From Trichoplax sp. H2 (taxonomy: Eukaryota; Placozoa; Uniplacotomia; Trichoplacea): DNA of 64,000 nt. The stretch covers positions 1 through 64,000 of the forward strand of contig NOWV01000188.1 in NCBI GenBank assembly GCA_003344405.1. Direction: 5' to 3'. The notes under the pieces are model-generated. The model saw nothing but the letters and a program-made list of their open reading frames with translations. It was not told the DNA's origin and did no database searches. Made by a program: the position numbers and the translations under genes. Positions 35,055 to 49,344 of this stretch are shown here, one piece after another (the stretch's first letter is position 1; the number at the start of each line of letters is the position of its first letter).

Positions 35055-35150
35055 TAAAGCAAGCTGCCGTAAAAAAACATTTACCTGTTCGCTCGTTAGA
35101 GAAGATTTTAACTGCATCTCTTCCTAATAAGAATATTTGAAAATGCCGAA
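35055..35150. repeat. Dispersed repeat, copy 2 (exon-like)
   Basis: Second member of the repeat described at 33363-33455. On the minus strand it contains an ATG inside the exon-like segment and a GTAAATG donor; the open frame then runs on to 34860 but resembles nothing I know. Confidence 0.5.
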
Positions 35151-38100
35151 GACGTTAGATCTGTATTCAATATCTGTACTGTTGTACTTATCCTAACGCT
35201 TAAATAAAATGTTTCATACTACAAATGTCATGCAGAGCTTTACGCCAGGTTATTACCTTCCCATCAAAATCTAAATTTACTTGGCATTATCTGAAATCAT
35301 GATCGATCTATGCTATAGCTAATATTGGAAATGAACTAGTACCAAAACTATCCAGATAGTCATGATATCATTTGAGATAGCTATAACATCTATCGGTACA
35401 TTGATTTTTTATCCAATTAATTAATGACAGTAATAAAAGTCCTCTCTGCCCAACGGTTTGCAAGCGAATCGACGGCTAGTAAAGCTGTATTTGGCAGTCG
35501 GCAGCGTAATACTCTACTCTATTTTAATGGCTTGCTAGATACTGGGAGATAAGCATAAACTACAGTAAAATTAATTATATTCAAGCTATATCCAACGGAC
35601 AATGCAATGGATAGATCAAATATCTTCATGAATATGGTATGGATCGGAAATCTATAACTTGATTATCGTCAATAATTCAATTCATAAAATAGACAATGCA
35701 ATAAAGTGTATAATACTTTTACATCAAATTAGCTGAGGTATCTTTCTAACTTTGCATCATGTATTCATGATTAATTCCATGACAATTGCATCGATCTATG
35801 AGGTACAAATATAAATGGTAAAGTGATGATAGACGCCAACAGCTATAATTACTGCAGCTTTGAATTAACAAAATTAAAAACACTACTGTCTTTTCTTTAT
35901 CCTAAAGTAGCTGTTATAAACATCCATTTTTAAACTGTTGCTGCTCATAGTTAGTTCTCCGATTTCAGCCACTCATCAACTCTTATTAAAAATCAGTCTA
36001 TTTCCCTACAGAAATACTAGCTATACAATCTACTCTATAAACAAATTCTATTATTCATTCCCTTAAAGTTTATTGTGTAGCCTAATTCTATATTATTATC
36101 ACTTAGTATTATTGGCAGGTAAATTTTATTTGATAAAGTTCGACAGAGTAAAACTTTTTCAAACATATAGTATGGATGAGCAACAAAGCTGTCTATTATT
36201 GCTATAGTGATTCGTACCATATTTCAAATATGGTGGAAGAAATAGCCTGCTGTTAGCTTAACTTTGAGATATAATGGCGATGTTTTATTCATTATTGCAT
36301 AGCGAGACTATAAATAATTGCTTCAAATATGTTTACTATTCAAGGCCATTATGAAATTGAACTTCATCATTGGTAAATTCAGTTTCCAAATGTTGATACA
36401 TGTATACAGATAAAGTGCGCCTTTGGATAGCAGTATGCTAAATTATTTTCATGTTTATTCTTGGCTTTGATAATAATTATAATGAAACAAATTGTAAATC
36501 TATTTTTAACCCTCAAAGTAGCTATACGAAGCTAAAAGTAAGTGAATTTAAGACTGAAATATTGTTGGATAAGTTATCACTTTGCAAATCTGTTCTAGTC
36601 ATTAATACTGCTAAATTGTTAAAAATTAACTCGTAACTGAGGTATTTTCGATAAGCTATGCTCTATAGGTGCCTTTCAAGCCATTAATGTGGCTAAGCTG
36701 ACAACTGTCGATTCACGACTCAAGTGTGACAAATAAATGGTTGCTTTGACTTAACCATTATTCTACGCTAGTCATTATTTTTCAGCAGGTAACGTAATAC
36801 TTACTTATTTGATATAATTTTAATTATATTTTGAGCTATCAGTAGAGTTAATTAGACAGAAGTGAAATAAATTCGCGAGTGCAATATCTAGATAGAATTT
36901 TCACTTTTTGATTCAGTAATCAACTTAATATGGTATATGTCGGTCCTATGAAAAAAATTCTATTAAGCAGCAAAACGAAATATCAACGAGAGTAAAATTA
37001 AGATTCAATTATTCGACTTGTTAGTATATCGTTAAAAAATCAGAGATTACTTGAAAATTTCTTATTCTTGATGAGCCTTTAAAATTACCTCATATTGAGT
37101 AATATTTTTCTTCTGTGATTACTTCCATCATAGAAATTACAAATTCTGATAAATCAGATGAGATTCTTTAAAATAAGAGTATGAAATAGGGTCGAAGTTT
37201 AGAATATTAGAGGATGAAAGTTAAGAGCTAGTAAGATTTCTAGTTAAGTTACTGATTTTTATGTACAAAGCTATACATTAAATTTAAATTGCTATTATTC
37301 CTAGGATATCCAATAGTAAACACAGAGTTAAATTTTATAATATTACTTGGAGAATTCTTATTAGATCAGACTAAATATACAGTCAAATATAATTACAATT
37401 GAATTGTTATTGAAATGTAATTGAATTTCTTTTTATTTCACATCCTATTAATTCTTTACCAAACATGAATTGTCATTGTTATAGGATTGTAATTGAATTT
37501 CATTTATTTAAGTCTCTATTTAATTCATCACTAAATTGAAATAATTTAAATTGACATTTCGTGATATGTTCAATTTGATCTTATTTATTTTCATTTGAGT
37601 TTCTTAAAATTAACATCCTGTGGTACAATTTTGATGACGTTGATCTAATTGATGAATATCACGGAATATATGATCAAATAGCAGACATACTCGATGTTTT
37701 ATTTAAGTGTTTGTTTATTGCTATAAACAATTTCATCAACTATTGTAATTGATCACGATTACACATAAGAGTTGTAATAGAGTTATATAAGTATCCGGAT
37801 GCAAATTGCTTGATGATATATATTAAAAGGTAACAGTTTAGTTTATTTGTGTAAACACTTTGCTAGCGTTTCTAGCAGATACTAATGAAACAAAGATAGA
37901 TTACAATTATTTATGGTATCCATTCAACGCCCTAGCAAAATGTTTTATTTTATTTTTCCAAGGTAAAAGTAAAAATTATTGAACCTGAAATAAAAAGCGT
38001 TGACTAACATGGGGAATAGGAAATAAAACACACTATCTATTGGATAACTTCATATTACTGTATTAACAATAAACGAAAAATATCAGATGTGCTAGATTCC

Positions 38101-38164
38101 GCGTGATTAAACAATTAAATATAATTTTTTTCGATCTATAATCGAATAATTGATTGATGGTAAT
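35151..38164. other. No gene recognised
   Basis: AT-rich sequence with only short open frames. One at 36451 (plus) starts with ATG and meets a strong GTAAGT donor at 36538; it could be a first exon, but no partner exon is evident. Confidence 0.35.
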
Positions 38165-38494
38165 TTAGCATGCAATGGGTACCATGCAAGTACCCGAACT
38201 AATATCAGCATGGTTTTCGACGTATAGGCAGTTGCCGCCAACGTATAATACGCACTCCTCAGCACCTCCATTTCCTGTACAGCAACAATCACTATTTTTA
38301 GTGCAAACGATGGCCTTATTAGTAGTACATGCAGCATCTAATGCGCATAGTGACAAAGGTTGGCGTCGATTCAATTTTTGCCGGTAATAGTAAGATAAGC
38401 GATAATTTCGTCTATCTTTCACATTCCTTGCTTCAGCTAATAGGCAAAGTGCTACTAACGACAAAGTAACAATAACGTAGCATGAAAGTTTCAT
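38165..38494 (-). CDS. Secreted ten-cysteine peptide precursor A
   Basis: A 109-residue precursor with a clear signal peptide (start MKLSCYVIV, hydrophobic to about residue 22), a basic propeptide-like stretch containing dibasic sites (DRR, NRR) and a mature region with ten cysteines ending in Cys. The spacing C-x5-C-x7-C-x5-CCC-x8-C-x7-C-x13-C-x5-C is identical in the paralogue at 49345-49674. CTKNSDCCC and GNCLYVE are shared. Five disulfides and extracellular action are inferred. The NSDCC element recalls cystine-knot peptides, but the overall spacing is not one I can assign. A 5'-UTR intron (about 38501-38758) is likely, with acceptor CTTACTAG just upstream of the ATG. I do not recognise a named family. 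Confidence 0.85.
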   Translation of the reverse strand: MKLSCYVIVTLSLVALCLLAEARNVKDRRNYRLSYYYRQKLNRRQPLSLCALDAACTTNKAIVCTKNSDCCCTGNGGAEECVLYVGGNCLYVENHADISSGTCMVPIAC

Positions 38495-38860
38495 GACGAC
38501 CTAGTAAGATGAACAAAGTAAAATATTACAGATCTGTATACATAATAATAAGTCGTTCAATTATCGATACCATAAAATTAAAAGATTGGAAACTAGAGCA
38601 TTACACATTATTAATTGCAATCTTAGCCACACTCCAAATGTACAATATTGAATAAGAAAAATAATCAATTAAGAGAATAGATCTGAAATGGACAAGTACT
38701 TTGATATAGCAACATCGTAAAGGTAATTCTAAATGTAAAACAAGTCGAAGGTACTAACCAGAATTATATACGGAGAATTCTTACGTAAATTTCCAAAGAA
38801 TGGATTAATTTATCGATTCAATCGAACTTGAAGCGGTTGAAAAGTTGGCTTTCATGCGGT

Positions 38861-38867
38861 ATTTATA
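38861..38867 (-). promoter_or_regulatory. TATA box for peptide A
   Basis: TATAAAT on the minus strand about 370 bp before the ATG. With the inferred 5'-UTR intron removed, the leader would be about 80-110 bases. Confidence 0.55.
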
Positions 38868-38869
38868 CT

Positions 38870-41800
38870 CTTAGGTCCCATCGACCACGCCCTGGGAAAT
38901 TAATTGTTGCCTCAATTTTTTTTCTATTTTAAATGATTTATATCGCCGATAGAATCTGTGAGATTATCTTTTGATTAATATTTGTGAAGATAATTTCGAT
39001 TTGAAACATTAATAACAATATAATGTATAACTTATGAAAAGAAATAGAACAGCCCGGAAGATAGTCATCTATTCGATTAAAGCTTGACATTTTATTAATT
39101 AAAATGTAATAGACTATAGGTACATTTCTAATTCAAGATAGCAAATACTATTCTGGTAGTTTTCTTCATTATATAATAAAGCATCACTATAGCTGCTGCA
39201 TTCAGGATGGGTGAGAAAATCCAAATAGATCAGTTCTATTAGTCAAACAATCAATCTTATGAAGATGTAAAAAACAGGAAACGATGACGCTTGTGAACCG
39301 ACCATGTATGACGATTATGTCTTATTTTCGTATTTATCATAATTTATTTGACTTATTCATTGATATATAATCAATGTCTTTCATATGGATTGATCTAGTC
39401 AAAAAATACTATGGAAATTCGATATAATTAGCTAACAGATGAATGTATACGTTAACAATGGCGATATTTCTAATTATACCAATAAATAAATAGCTAGTGC
39501 TAGAATTGAACGAATAAAATATACAAAACTAAATTAGCGGATAAATTCAAGCTTTCATAATGGTTATAAAAAGTAAGATATTACCATGACGCCTATAGAA
39601 AGTTCAAGACTTAAGGTGAATCTTATGGATAAAATTAGCTGCAAAATTAAAATAAATCAATAAGTTTCTTCATCTTTTTTGCATCAAATCGTTGGAATCT
39701 GTTTTGATTAGTCTAATTCATGTTAGCGGGTACTTCGACACCAATGATAAATACACGAGCATGAATAATTTACTATGGATAAAGATCGTAGCACAAATCC
39801 TAGCCGAAACAGTCTGATACGGATCTAATAATTATGATACTATTACGAAAATAAAAGTGATTTAAATACGCTTAAAAACAGACTCACTGATATTTTAAAA
39901 AAGCGTTTACCCGTATGAAGTATAGATTTTTTGAATGATGCTCCATCCAGATAAATAAATTTGTCAATTTAAGAGAAAATTCTAAAATTTGACATAAATT
40001 ACGGTTATATGTAACTTTAACTATTGAATAGCAGGTTTGTATTATTAGATTTTCATTTTTATTTACTCCTTAGGTGGACAGATACAAGTTTTTAAATCTA
40101 AGTTACTATTAAGGCACATACATCTAGAAAATTATTCATAAATTGACATAGCGACAATAATTTGATATGTATTACATATCAATATGATTACTTGAACAAA
40201 GTTCCTATCGGTGCATGATTTATCCAATGTCATGTTTTTTTTCCTAATGTATTCTAATTTTTACGGTATTATTTGTTGCTACTGTTATTTTTATTGTATT
40301 AATATTGATTACTATTTATTATCGTCATTCTATCAATAAATACCGGTATCTTTTCTTTATTCCTCGGGTATAAATGATTATATTATAAAAAATTGATCAA
40401 AGTATGTGCCAAAAGATTGAGTACGATTCTTGCTAGTACAACAATATATATACAATAAACTTCGATACTTTTAATGCTGGGAAAATAAATAATTAACTGA
40501 ATTACCAGATAGGTAGTAAAGTGTCGTTTTAGTGATCTAGATACTGTGCTGGTAAGAACTGAAATGAAATTTCCGTTTTATAATAATAACATACACATCA
40601 TTAATTATTCTTATGATCTGGAATAAACTAAAATAAATTACTCTGGATTTCCGAGTTGTTTCTAATGTGTTTTAGGTATTTAATTATGGTAGTCTTCTAT
40701 TGAACTGTCCCCTAGATAAATCTCGCGATTTATATTAGGTAAATTGAATTCTAAATGCAATAAAATGACATTGAATATTACTACTTATTCAGTGGAGAAA
40801 ATAATAACTATATTAAGCAGTCTCAGTTACAATGTAACAGTCCCTACAGCCTACAGTACATAGGCAGAAAATAAAGAGAAAGATATAATCCTACATCTAA
40901 GACCAATCCTGTATTTCGTTAATAGATATACAGACAGTTAGTTAATATAAAGACTAAAATACTGTTGCTAGCTTGTGTGACAAGACAGAAATGTGAATAT
41001 ATTATCAGTATCGTAATCAGAATGATCGTTATTAGTCTTACTCTGTAAGCTTGATTTAATGTATATTAAAAGTAAAATAACTTCGTATCATATCGTAGAA
41101 TTTCAATTGCAGACTGAAAATATCATCTAGTATGAAAGTCTATGGTATTTTAAGAATTACTTAATGTACTTTCTTCAAGCCTTCTGTAGTGAGATATTTG
41201 AATCATGGTCTACTGATATCAAATTTCTGCTATTGAAGCTATAGAAAGATAAATATGCACATAGAGGCTATGCATCCTCTAAACGGTTGTTATCCAATCT
41301 CTAATTTTTAATCCCAATGTTACACTGGTTATTCTTTTGCCATATTCTAGCCGTTGGAGACGTCAAACAATTGAACGTTATAGTTACCACTAATTATCAA
41401 TATAAATATTACCCAGTCACTTGGAATAGTTCAGTGAGTGATTTATTGCACGCGATCTCACAATATCACTGATAAACTATGTGGCATATTTCACGCTATA
41501 TGCCTAAATGTGTTTATACTCGGCTCTGTTTAGACTGAAATTATGAACTTGTCTTAATATAATTACAATTATTGGAAGCTATAATTTTTCGATATGGTGC
41601 TAGAATCTGTAATATAGTTAAGTATTAGATTTTAGGATATGGTACAAATCATATTTAGTACGGTGATTTACAGACTGCAAGTCGATGCATGTGAAGATAT
41701 TTTGCCAGAAAATAGGTGAAATATACGATATAGTAGTGAATCACCATTGATGCTGATAATTAAAATGGATCCATAACTCATACATTTGGTTTAAACAGTT

Positions 41801-44800
41801 CACTATATTAAAGTAACGAGTATAGGTATGAAAGTCGGAAAAGCAAAAGAAGTAGTTAGCTTCAGAGAATTTAGCAGTTTTTCTAAGAGCTTTCTGCTAA
41901 TTGTGATAGGCTAAGATATTGGCTGCGACCACAGTAATTATAATACATTTTTGTATAAAAAGAGTCTACATAAAATTAATAGAAGTAATAAACCTCTACG
42001 TTTCGATCTATTATATGAAAGAGCCATAAAATACGGGATGCCTTATATAACTATCGATACTAATTACCGAATGTGCGGTTTTAGTATAGTGAAATTTTTC
42101 CAAATTGACTGGGGAAATAAATACTAGCTTTTCCTTACTGGTACTTTTGTGGCCATGCTATGAGTATAAGAATTTAACTAAGAGTGGGCCTTTGGTCGTT
42201 GTAGGGTACGGAAAAATGAAATAACTATAAATAATATGAATAAATTAATTATATTTGTTGTAGTCGTTTCAGTATAAAATAAAAAAATGGGCTAACGCCA
42301 GATTCAATTCTGGTCGGAAATGATCGTTCTAATATTAGTCTTTCGTTGCTGGTACTGACAATCGATTAAGTTTAAGTTTACAAACTCCTTCATTGCATGT
42401 TTCACAGTTACTACTTTGAAAGCTGTATGAAAGAAAAAATGGATTACAGAAAGTTTGATGCTTCGTTATGGACTTCAGAGCATCAAACTAACGTTCATTA
42501 AGTATTAATTAGTACAGATTTTGAGGTATTAAAAATGTATGCTATCAGAAATTACGTCTTTGATTATATATAATAATTATTTAATGTTCCTGATTAATAA
42601 GAAATCAATACATAAAATTATCACTTTCTCCACCAGAGTAAACCGTGCTTTGATGCTTTTCTATAGAAGCTATTCAATTTGATTTATTCCTAACTTGTAA
42701 TGATAATTATAATTAAAGCATCGGCTTTTAATAGAATTACGCAATCATTTCTTAATCGAAGATCGGAGATTGGAAAGCAAACGAATAACATTCCAACTAA
42801 ATTTAGTAGCGATTGTTATAAACTAAGCGATTGTTGAAGAGAAGTATCCGAACTAAATCTAGAAGCTATCGTAATAAAATTAAACAATTTTATACTAAGT
42901 AGATATTGTGCTCAAATTAATCGGATTATCAATTCCTAGTAATAAGAAAGAACATGATCCTTTAAGAGTATGTATTGACAGATATCGAATATTAACGTTG
43001 TCGAATCGAAGAGTTAATTTTTTAATTGAAAATGAATCTTTTATGAGTAAACAAGGCTACTATAACTAATTTATGCTAGGCACTATTCGGTAATAATTTC
43101 AGAGTAATAGTGGCCGGCTTAGATCTGGTTTGCTACGTCTACGACTCATAAATTAATATTAAATAAATCAATGTAGTAATTAATAATTTTAAAGTAATAA
43201 CCCATGAGTTGTCTGTTGATACCAATTTATAATAGTATTTCTCAAGTACGCTAAGTAATACTTGATAATAATAATCACAGAATAGCTGTGACTAATTCAG
43301 ATTATTTTTGTATTTGCTAATAACATAATTCCTGAGTGAAGATCAAATTAAATCAAAATAAGAATTTAGTAGCGTTCAAACCAATAGCCTATAAGACTAC
43401 GATGCACGAGTCTATTGCAGTTTATAATTACTATAATACTACTACATTTTAATTCATAGATAATTACTGTCGAAAGTAAATGACATATTTAGTGTATTTC
43501 GTTAAAGTAAGAATAGTCAAGCAATATTAAATATATATTAACGTAATTAAATAAAAATACGTAGGATATCCCGCTCAAAACACTTTGACATTTATCAGGA
43601 CGAAAAATATGATAGCACAAACGACAAATCTATGTGAAAATGGTTTCTATAAATCTATTTTTAGTTTATCCATTTTTTAACCTTTTCGGTCCGAATCAAT
43701 GAATGAGAAGCATTAGTTTAAATAATTTTATATTACTGTATCCTTCACACTTGGAGTGAGTCACACAAAAACAATTATAAAAATCGTGAATCTGCTAACT
43801 AGTAACTGGCTATGCAAAGATTATTATTACCTATTATAGGAAGTTAATCAAATCGATATTCGATATTAAACGTTTGTTTATGGCCTACTAATCTGAAAAA
43901 ATAAATAATATTGTTGATACTTGATTAACCGTCGTTATACTTGATTTAAGAGAACAACTGAATAATGCCGCAATAATGACACTAAAATCGCAGCTGTGCT
44001 ATGACATCTATTTTTTTAATTTTGCTTCCGGAAGTTGCAAACTAGTAAATGAATGATGACGTTACTATAAGTTCTTTATAATCGTTTCAAGATGAATTAA
44101 AATGCAAATGAAAACTTCTAATGTCGTTATAAATTATAAGGATAGGAGAATTTGCTGACTTATAGCTAGCATATTTTTTGCCGAATAACTAAAAGAAACT
44201 TTGATCGGTACGACATTAAATTCTATATAATAATACACTGTGAATTGCCGCTAGTGTCGGCTAATTAAAATTGAATATGATAGAATTCAATAGTATAGAA
44301 GCAATTAGGAATAAACAGTTTACAAAACATCCGTTGCTCAGTGAGACAACATTTTATGCTGTAAATTACGTTATAAAACGATCATTTGCCATTTTATGCC
44401 ATTTTTTATCTGTTCACGATATCTCTGATCAGGTAAACAACTTTAACTGTCGTATACTAATAACGTAAGTAATGGATTTAGAAAATGGAGATCATTACGT
44501 CTACTTTAAAAATGCAAGATAATTAAAATTCTACCTTACTATTGTAAAGTTTTTGCACATTATTCTACCTTATTATTCTCGACAGTAATAGGTCTAGAAA
44601 TTTTCGAAATTTATAATAACGGTGAAAGGATATCTGAATACGATTTTTAGGCTTAAAGTAGCATTTATTTAGGTAAAATTGAATTTAAACATCCTGTAAT
44701 ACATGAGTCCTATATCATAATGTAGATATGCTCATTTTGCTTATGCTGTATCAAGTGTGATTAAACTCTGTACACACCATACACCGGTATACGCCTAAAA

Positions 44801-45284
44801 ATCTCTGATGTTATTGAACGTTGCATATTTTAAGTAAGCTACTGGACAATAATATTCTGTACGTGAAGTTTCGAAAATTGTTCCTTTTATTAATGTAAAT
44901 TTCACCCTTCTGTATACTCGCAACTAATTCGTTATACCTAGTTAAACAATTTACTCTCTATCTGTTATTTCTACTTAATATAACACAGAAACGATTTTGT
45001 TAATTTGTTGCTTTTTAATTAAGCTAATGTCAATTTTAAGGGCAGAAAATTTACGAGACTTGATATTTTATTGAAAGAAACGAAAATTTCCGCTAAACGG
45101 TGAATATTTACTGGACATTAATAAATATTTCATTGCAGAGTATTAATTATCATTAACATAACGGGAAATCTGACTCTATCAGTATTCTTATATTCTGCTT
45201 GGCCTAATTGATTTACCGATGATTGGGTGTTGGTTGACTATTTTAATAATACCTGCACATTATGCATCATGATGGAAAATACAT
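38870..45284. other. Long AT-rich stretch without recognised genes
   Basis: Over 6 kb with no convincing exon, repeat array or RNA gene. A T-arm-like hairpin near 42300 has no other tRNA parts. An open stretch at 44271-44468 ends at a GTAAGT donor but resembles nothing known. Confidence 0.4.
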
Positions 45285-45326
45285 ATTGAATTATCAACAA
45301 GATATACGGATGTATGGTTGTCCATT

Positions 45327-45464
45327 AATAAGTACATGAAACCACTTAATAATGCTGTATTACTCAATTTCGGGGCTAAACCTTTTATTTATGCAGAAAT
45401 TTTTAGTAACAGTATAATTATTGGGGTCAATTTATGCTATAGTCCTTTTTATGCTATTAAATGA
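45327..45464 (+). pseudogene. 7TM-receptor-like last-helix relic, copy 1
   Basis: An open stretch reads NNAVLLNFGAKPFIYAEIF and then a hydrophobic tail to a TGA stop. PFIYA after a polar/small helix resembles the NPxxY region of transmembrane segment 7 in class A G-protein-coupled receptors, with the Asn-Pro disrupted. No start or upstream helices are present. The similarity is short and could be chance, but the same reading recurs in the second unit. Confidence 0.35.
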
Positions 45465-45551
45465 GTCGAATAATATCGACATATTGTATATCGTGATAGA
45501 AATAAATATCAAACTATAAGCAAGGGATACGGATATGTGATTATCCACTAG

Positions 45552-45722
45552 TACGTACATGTATCTCAAAATAGTGCTGTATCGCTAAATTTTGGAGATA
45601 GACCGTTTATTTATGCATTAGTTTCCAGTAATAGTATAATAATCATTGCGATCAATTTATGCTATGCTCCTTTATGTGCTATTAAATTTGTCAATTGTAT
45701 TACCAGAAGGATAGTCAAATAA
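45552..45722 (+). pseudogene. 7TM-receptor-like last-helix relic, copy 2
   Basis: A tandem copy about 225 bp downstream of the first. After an acceptor-like CTAG it reads VSQNSAVSLNFGDRPFIYA, then SSNSIIIIAINLCY, ending in a basic tail and TAA. The DRPFIY element is a plausible variant of (N/D)PxxY. The protein-level resemblance between the copies, despite DNA divergence, hints at a coding past. Confidence 0.35.
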
Positions 45723-46944
45723 CAAAGACTTTCACTGGGACCGTAAAATGTAATATATGATAAAGGCTTAAAAGATGTACAATTAGATGGTGACTATATG
45801 ATCTCATTCTAGTCCTACTACTTTAGTTTAAATACATTGTAACGTATGCAAATGCATGTTAAGTGCCATGCAGACATTTTATAATTAGTACATTAGGCCT
45901 TGGTTAGTAAATGAATAGTCAGTCGTGAGTATTTTGCGTATACATTTTATCTTTTACTGTAGTAAATAAGCCAAGAATATGGAATCAATGAATAAGTATA
46001 TCTGTAGGCTGAAAAGTCTGATTGAGCACTTATTAAGGCTTGATAATACCAGAATAAGAATAATAATAATCATTCCGTAAGATCATATAACACATAAGAT
46101 ATACGTCATAAGACGTAAAAAAATACATTCTTAAAATAGAAATAAAGTATTTTTCATAAGAATATCACAAATAGTCATACTTATTGCATGTATTTATTAT
46201 ATAGTGTTCTGCATTATTAGACTGCACTATTGTTAGTTTAAAGTTGTCTGCACCAATCTGAAATAATTTGAAATTTCAAAAAAGAAATATGCAATAAAAT
46301 TCTATTCAGTGTTTTAAGAACACACTGCAATTCTAACCACCTAAAATCTAGACAGAGTTTACAGTATGGTCCTTTGTACTTACTTAAAAGCGAGGGTTAT
46401 TATTTACAATTACTTTATGATACGAGTCGTTATCACTAAGGACTACTAGACACTTTTATATCGATATTAATAAAAGAAACTTCATTTTTTTGGCAGTTTC
46501 TATCATTAATTCCAATCGTTATTCATTATTTAGACTCATATGGTGTATATCATACTGTACTAATACTCTGTAATAATATTAAAGTATCTATAATTATGTG
46601 ATCGCAAATGTATCAATTCTGGTAGCTTCGTATTTCATCTCTTATAGCTCTTTTGGCTGCTAACGCTGCTCAGTTATTTTTAAATTTCTTCATGATTGCT
46701 TAGTTACATGTTGATCTGCCGTAACTATCATCACTCTGCATAGGCTTGCTTTACCATAAGTAATCACCTTTTTCTAATAAATCGTACGTAAATCTTATAA
46801 TTGCTTTAAAAATCTACTTTCTTCATTAGTCCTGACCCTCTACCAAACTTTGACCAGTAAGGTATTAAATGTTAATGACTAAAATTTTCAATAATAGCCT
46901 ATACTTATAGCAGCTATGTTCATGAATTGAAAAATTAAATAATT

Positions 46945-47915
46945 CTGTAGGTACATTTATATTTAATACAAGGTAGTTTAATATAGTTTCGTTCCAGTTC
47001 ATATATTCTACTTTTGATAGTATGCATACGTGAAGGTTTCTATTATATTTTTTATTACTATAAACGTTACAAGATGTAGTATTTTAATGTACAATATTTT
47101 GTAAGTAAAATTGAAGAATAATTTCTAGAGCCTGTGTATCTTATGTAGCTCTCAGGCCTACACATTCGGCTCCGTAGAATAAGTTCTTCAGATACCTTTA
47201 CATTAAATACAAGGTAACTGAACTTTGTTTCATTTTAGTCTATAACGTATATTTTACTATAGATAGTATGCATACTTGTACATTTCTATTGTATTTATTA
47301 TTGCCATAACCGCAATATAATCTAGCATATACTTGAACGCGTATAATGGAGTACCTTTAAAATCAAAGAGCAGTTTCCAGATCATGAGTATCTTATATAT
47401 CTCTTAGGCCTCTTTATTCAACCCTTTAGAATAAATTCTATAGATATCTTTACTTTTAATATAAGATAGTTTAATATAGTTTCATTCTAGTCTGTATATT
47501 CTATTTTAGATAATATGCTTACAGGTACTTTTATAGTATTTTGTCATTGGCATGAACGTTACATGATGTAGCACCTTTGCGTGCAATAATTTATTTGCAA
47601 AATCGAATTACTTTTCGGATCTTGTGTATCTTATGCAGCTCTCAGGCTTCCTTATTCAGCCTTATAGGATAAATTCTACAGATACTTTTACATTAAGACC
47701 AGGTAATTAAATATTCTTTCGTACTAGGCCTTACCCTATATTTATTTTAGATCTTATTTGACCATGTACGTTTCTAATATATCTGCTATTGCCGTAGATA
47801 TTACATAATGTAGTACGTATATGGGTAATGATTTGTTAGTAAAATCGAAGAGTAGTTTTCAGATCTTGTGTGACTTATATAGCTCCCAGGCTTCCGTATT
47901 CAGCCCCACGGGATG
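46945..47915. repeat. Four-copy tandem repeat, ~240 bp unit
   Basis: Four diverged units start near 46950, 47193, 47437 and 47676. Each has a (T)ACATTT-(A)AATA-CAAGGTAG-like head, a middle CATGATGTAG-like element and an end with TCTTATGTAGCTCTCAGGC followed by TTCAGCC. No open frame runs through it. Confidence 0.8.
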
Positions 47916-49344
47916 TTCTATCTGTATAAAGTAGTTATCGTACTGTAGTAGAGGCAATATAGCTAATTTTCTGTTCGATGATGCCTATTTTACTAGCGTT
48001 ACTATATATTTAAGGAACGTTAATGTAGTTATATTGATGGGTTTAGTACCTATTAAATTTTCCCAAGTGTGGTTCGGTTTGATCAAATGCAAATCTAATA
48101 GTACGGAATTCAACATAAGACAACAATTATCGTATACTTATAAATGATATAATATCGATCCAGGACGATTAATAGCTCAGTTTAGATCTTTTAATTTTAG
48201 GCAAAGTGAGGATTTTAATTATTTACAGCATCATACACTTACAAGAATAATGTCTTGAAGTAAGAGGTATCGGTAAAGTATCACTCAATAGGAATTTTAT
48301 CGAACCTATTGTGGTTATTAATCTTTAATTTATGTGTTTCCGTACCACATGGCATCATCGTCTAGTTATGTGCACGTATACCTATAAAGTCATTATTCGC
48401 AGGCATTGATATGGTTGAGACTTATGATCAGAATTTAGAGACATCCGCTAAGTTAAGAATAATTGCATTAAATATTTATTATTATAAGTGATAGTTTTGG
48501 TGGCTATTCATTTACTAATATAATGGTGCACTTGTATAATATAATTTTCTAAATGGTGCATACGTGTACAATAGCCTAATATTGTGTACTCTACTATTGA
48601 TAAATACTACATCTCTTAGCGTTAAATGGAAACGGAAGGCATAATTAATAAGGTTAAGGATAGAAGATTTAATTTATTTTTCAGTAAGAAAGAATTACTG
48701 ATTATAGATAATTAGTTTAAACTGACATCAGGTCGATGAATCATCACGTCTCATGTCTACCGAAAATGAAAGAAAGAAAATATAATTTACGACCACAAAG
48801 TGATCTCATGCATCTCCGTAGCGTAAGCATTATAATTTTATTGGCATTATTTATATTCGAATTATATCTGCTCATAAGAACTCGACTGCATTAAGAGCAT
48901 GTACAGAAGAATGAATTATACTGTACGCTATACTAATAAACCGTCAGTGTTGAATAACATTGATTCGAATGAATGATATGGATAGTAAGATTACTTAAGC
49001 AAGTACTTAATTAATATGTTGACGTAAGATGAATCGCAATAACCGTAATACCTTAATAGTTCAGCTTTTAATTAATTACTTCGGAATTAGGACCGATAAT
49101 TTGATCAACGAGGAGAGAAACAAATACTTAGGTTAGAAGTTAATGTTTATTTTGTTATGTATCACTATTAAATGATTTACATTGTAGTCCATTATTGCTA
49201 CAGTTAGCAGTACTTTGTTTGTAGTGCAGCCTACATCTAGAATAATAAACAGTAGTCTAGTATAGAAAACTTATCGACATGTTTGCTTATGCTTTACATT
49301 CTAGATGAGTAATAAACGGTAATTACGGCAGAATTTTGGCATAA
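47916..49344. other. No gene recognised
   Basis: AT-rich sequence between the tandem array and the stop codon of peptide B. It should hold that gene's 3' untranslated region in its last few hundred bases; no hexamer stands out. Confidence 0.4.

Noticed and set aside
42300-42322. tRNA T-arm-like hairpin
   Set aside because: No A box, anticodon arm or acceptor stem at the right distance.
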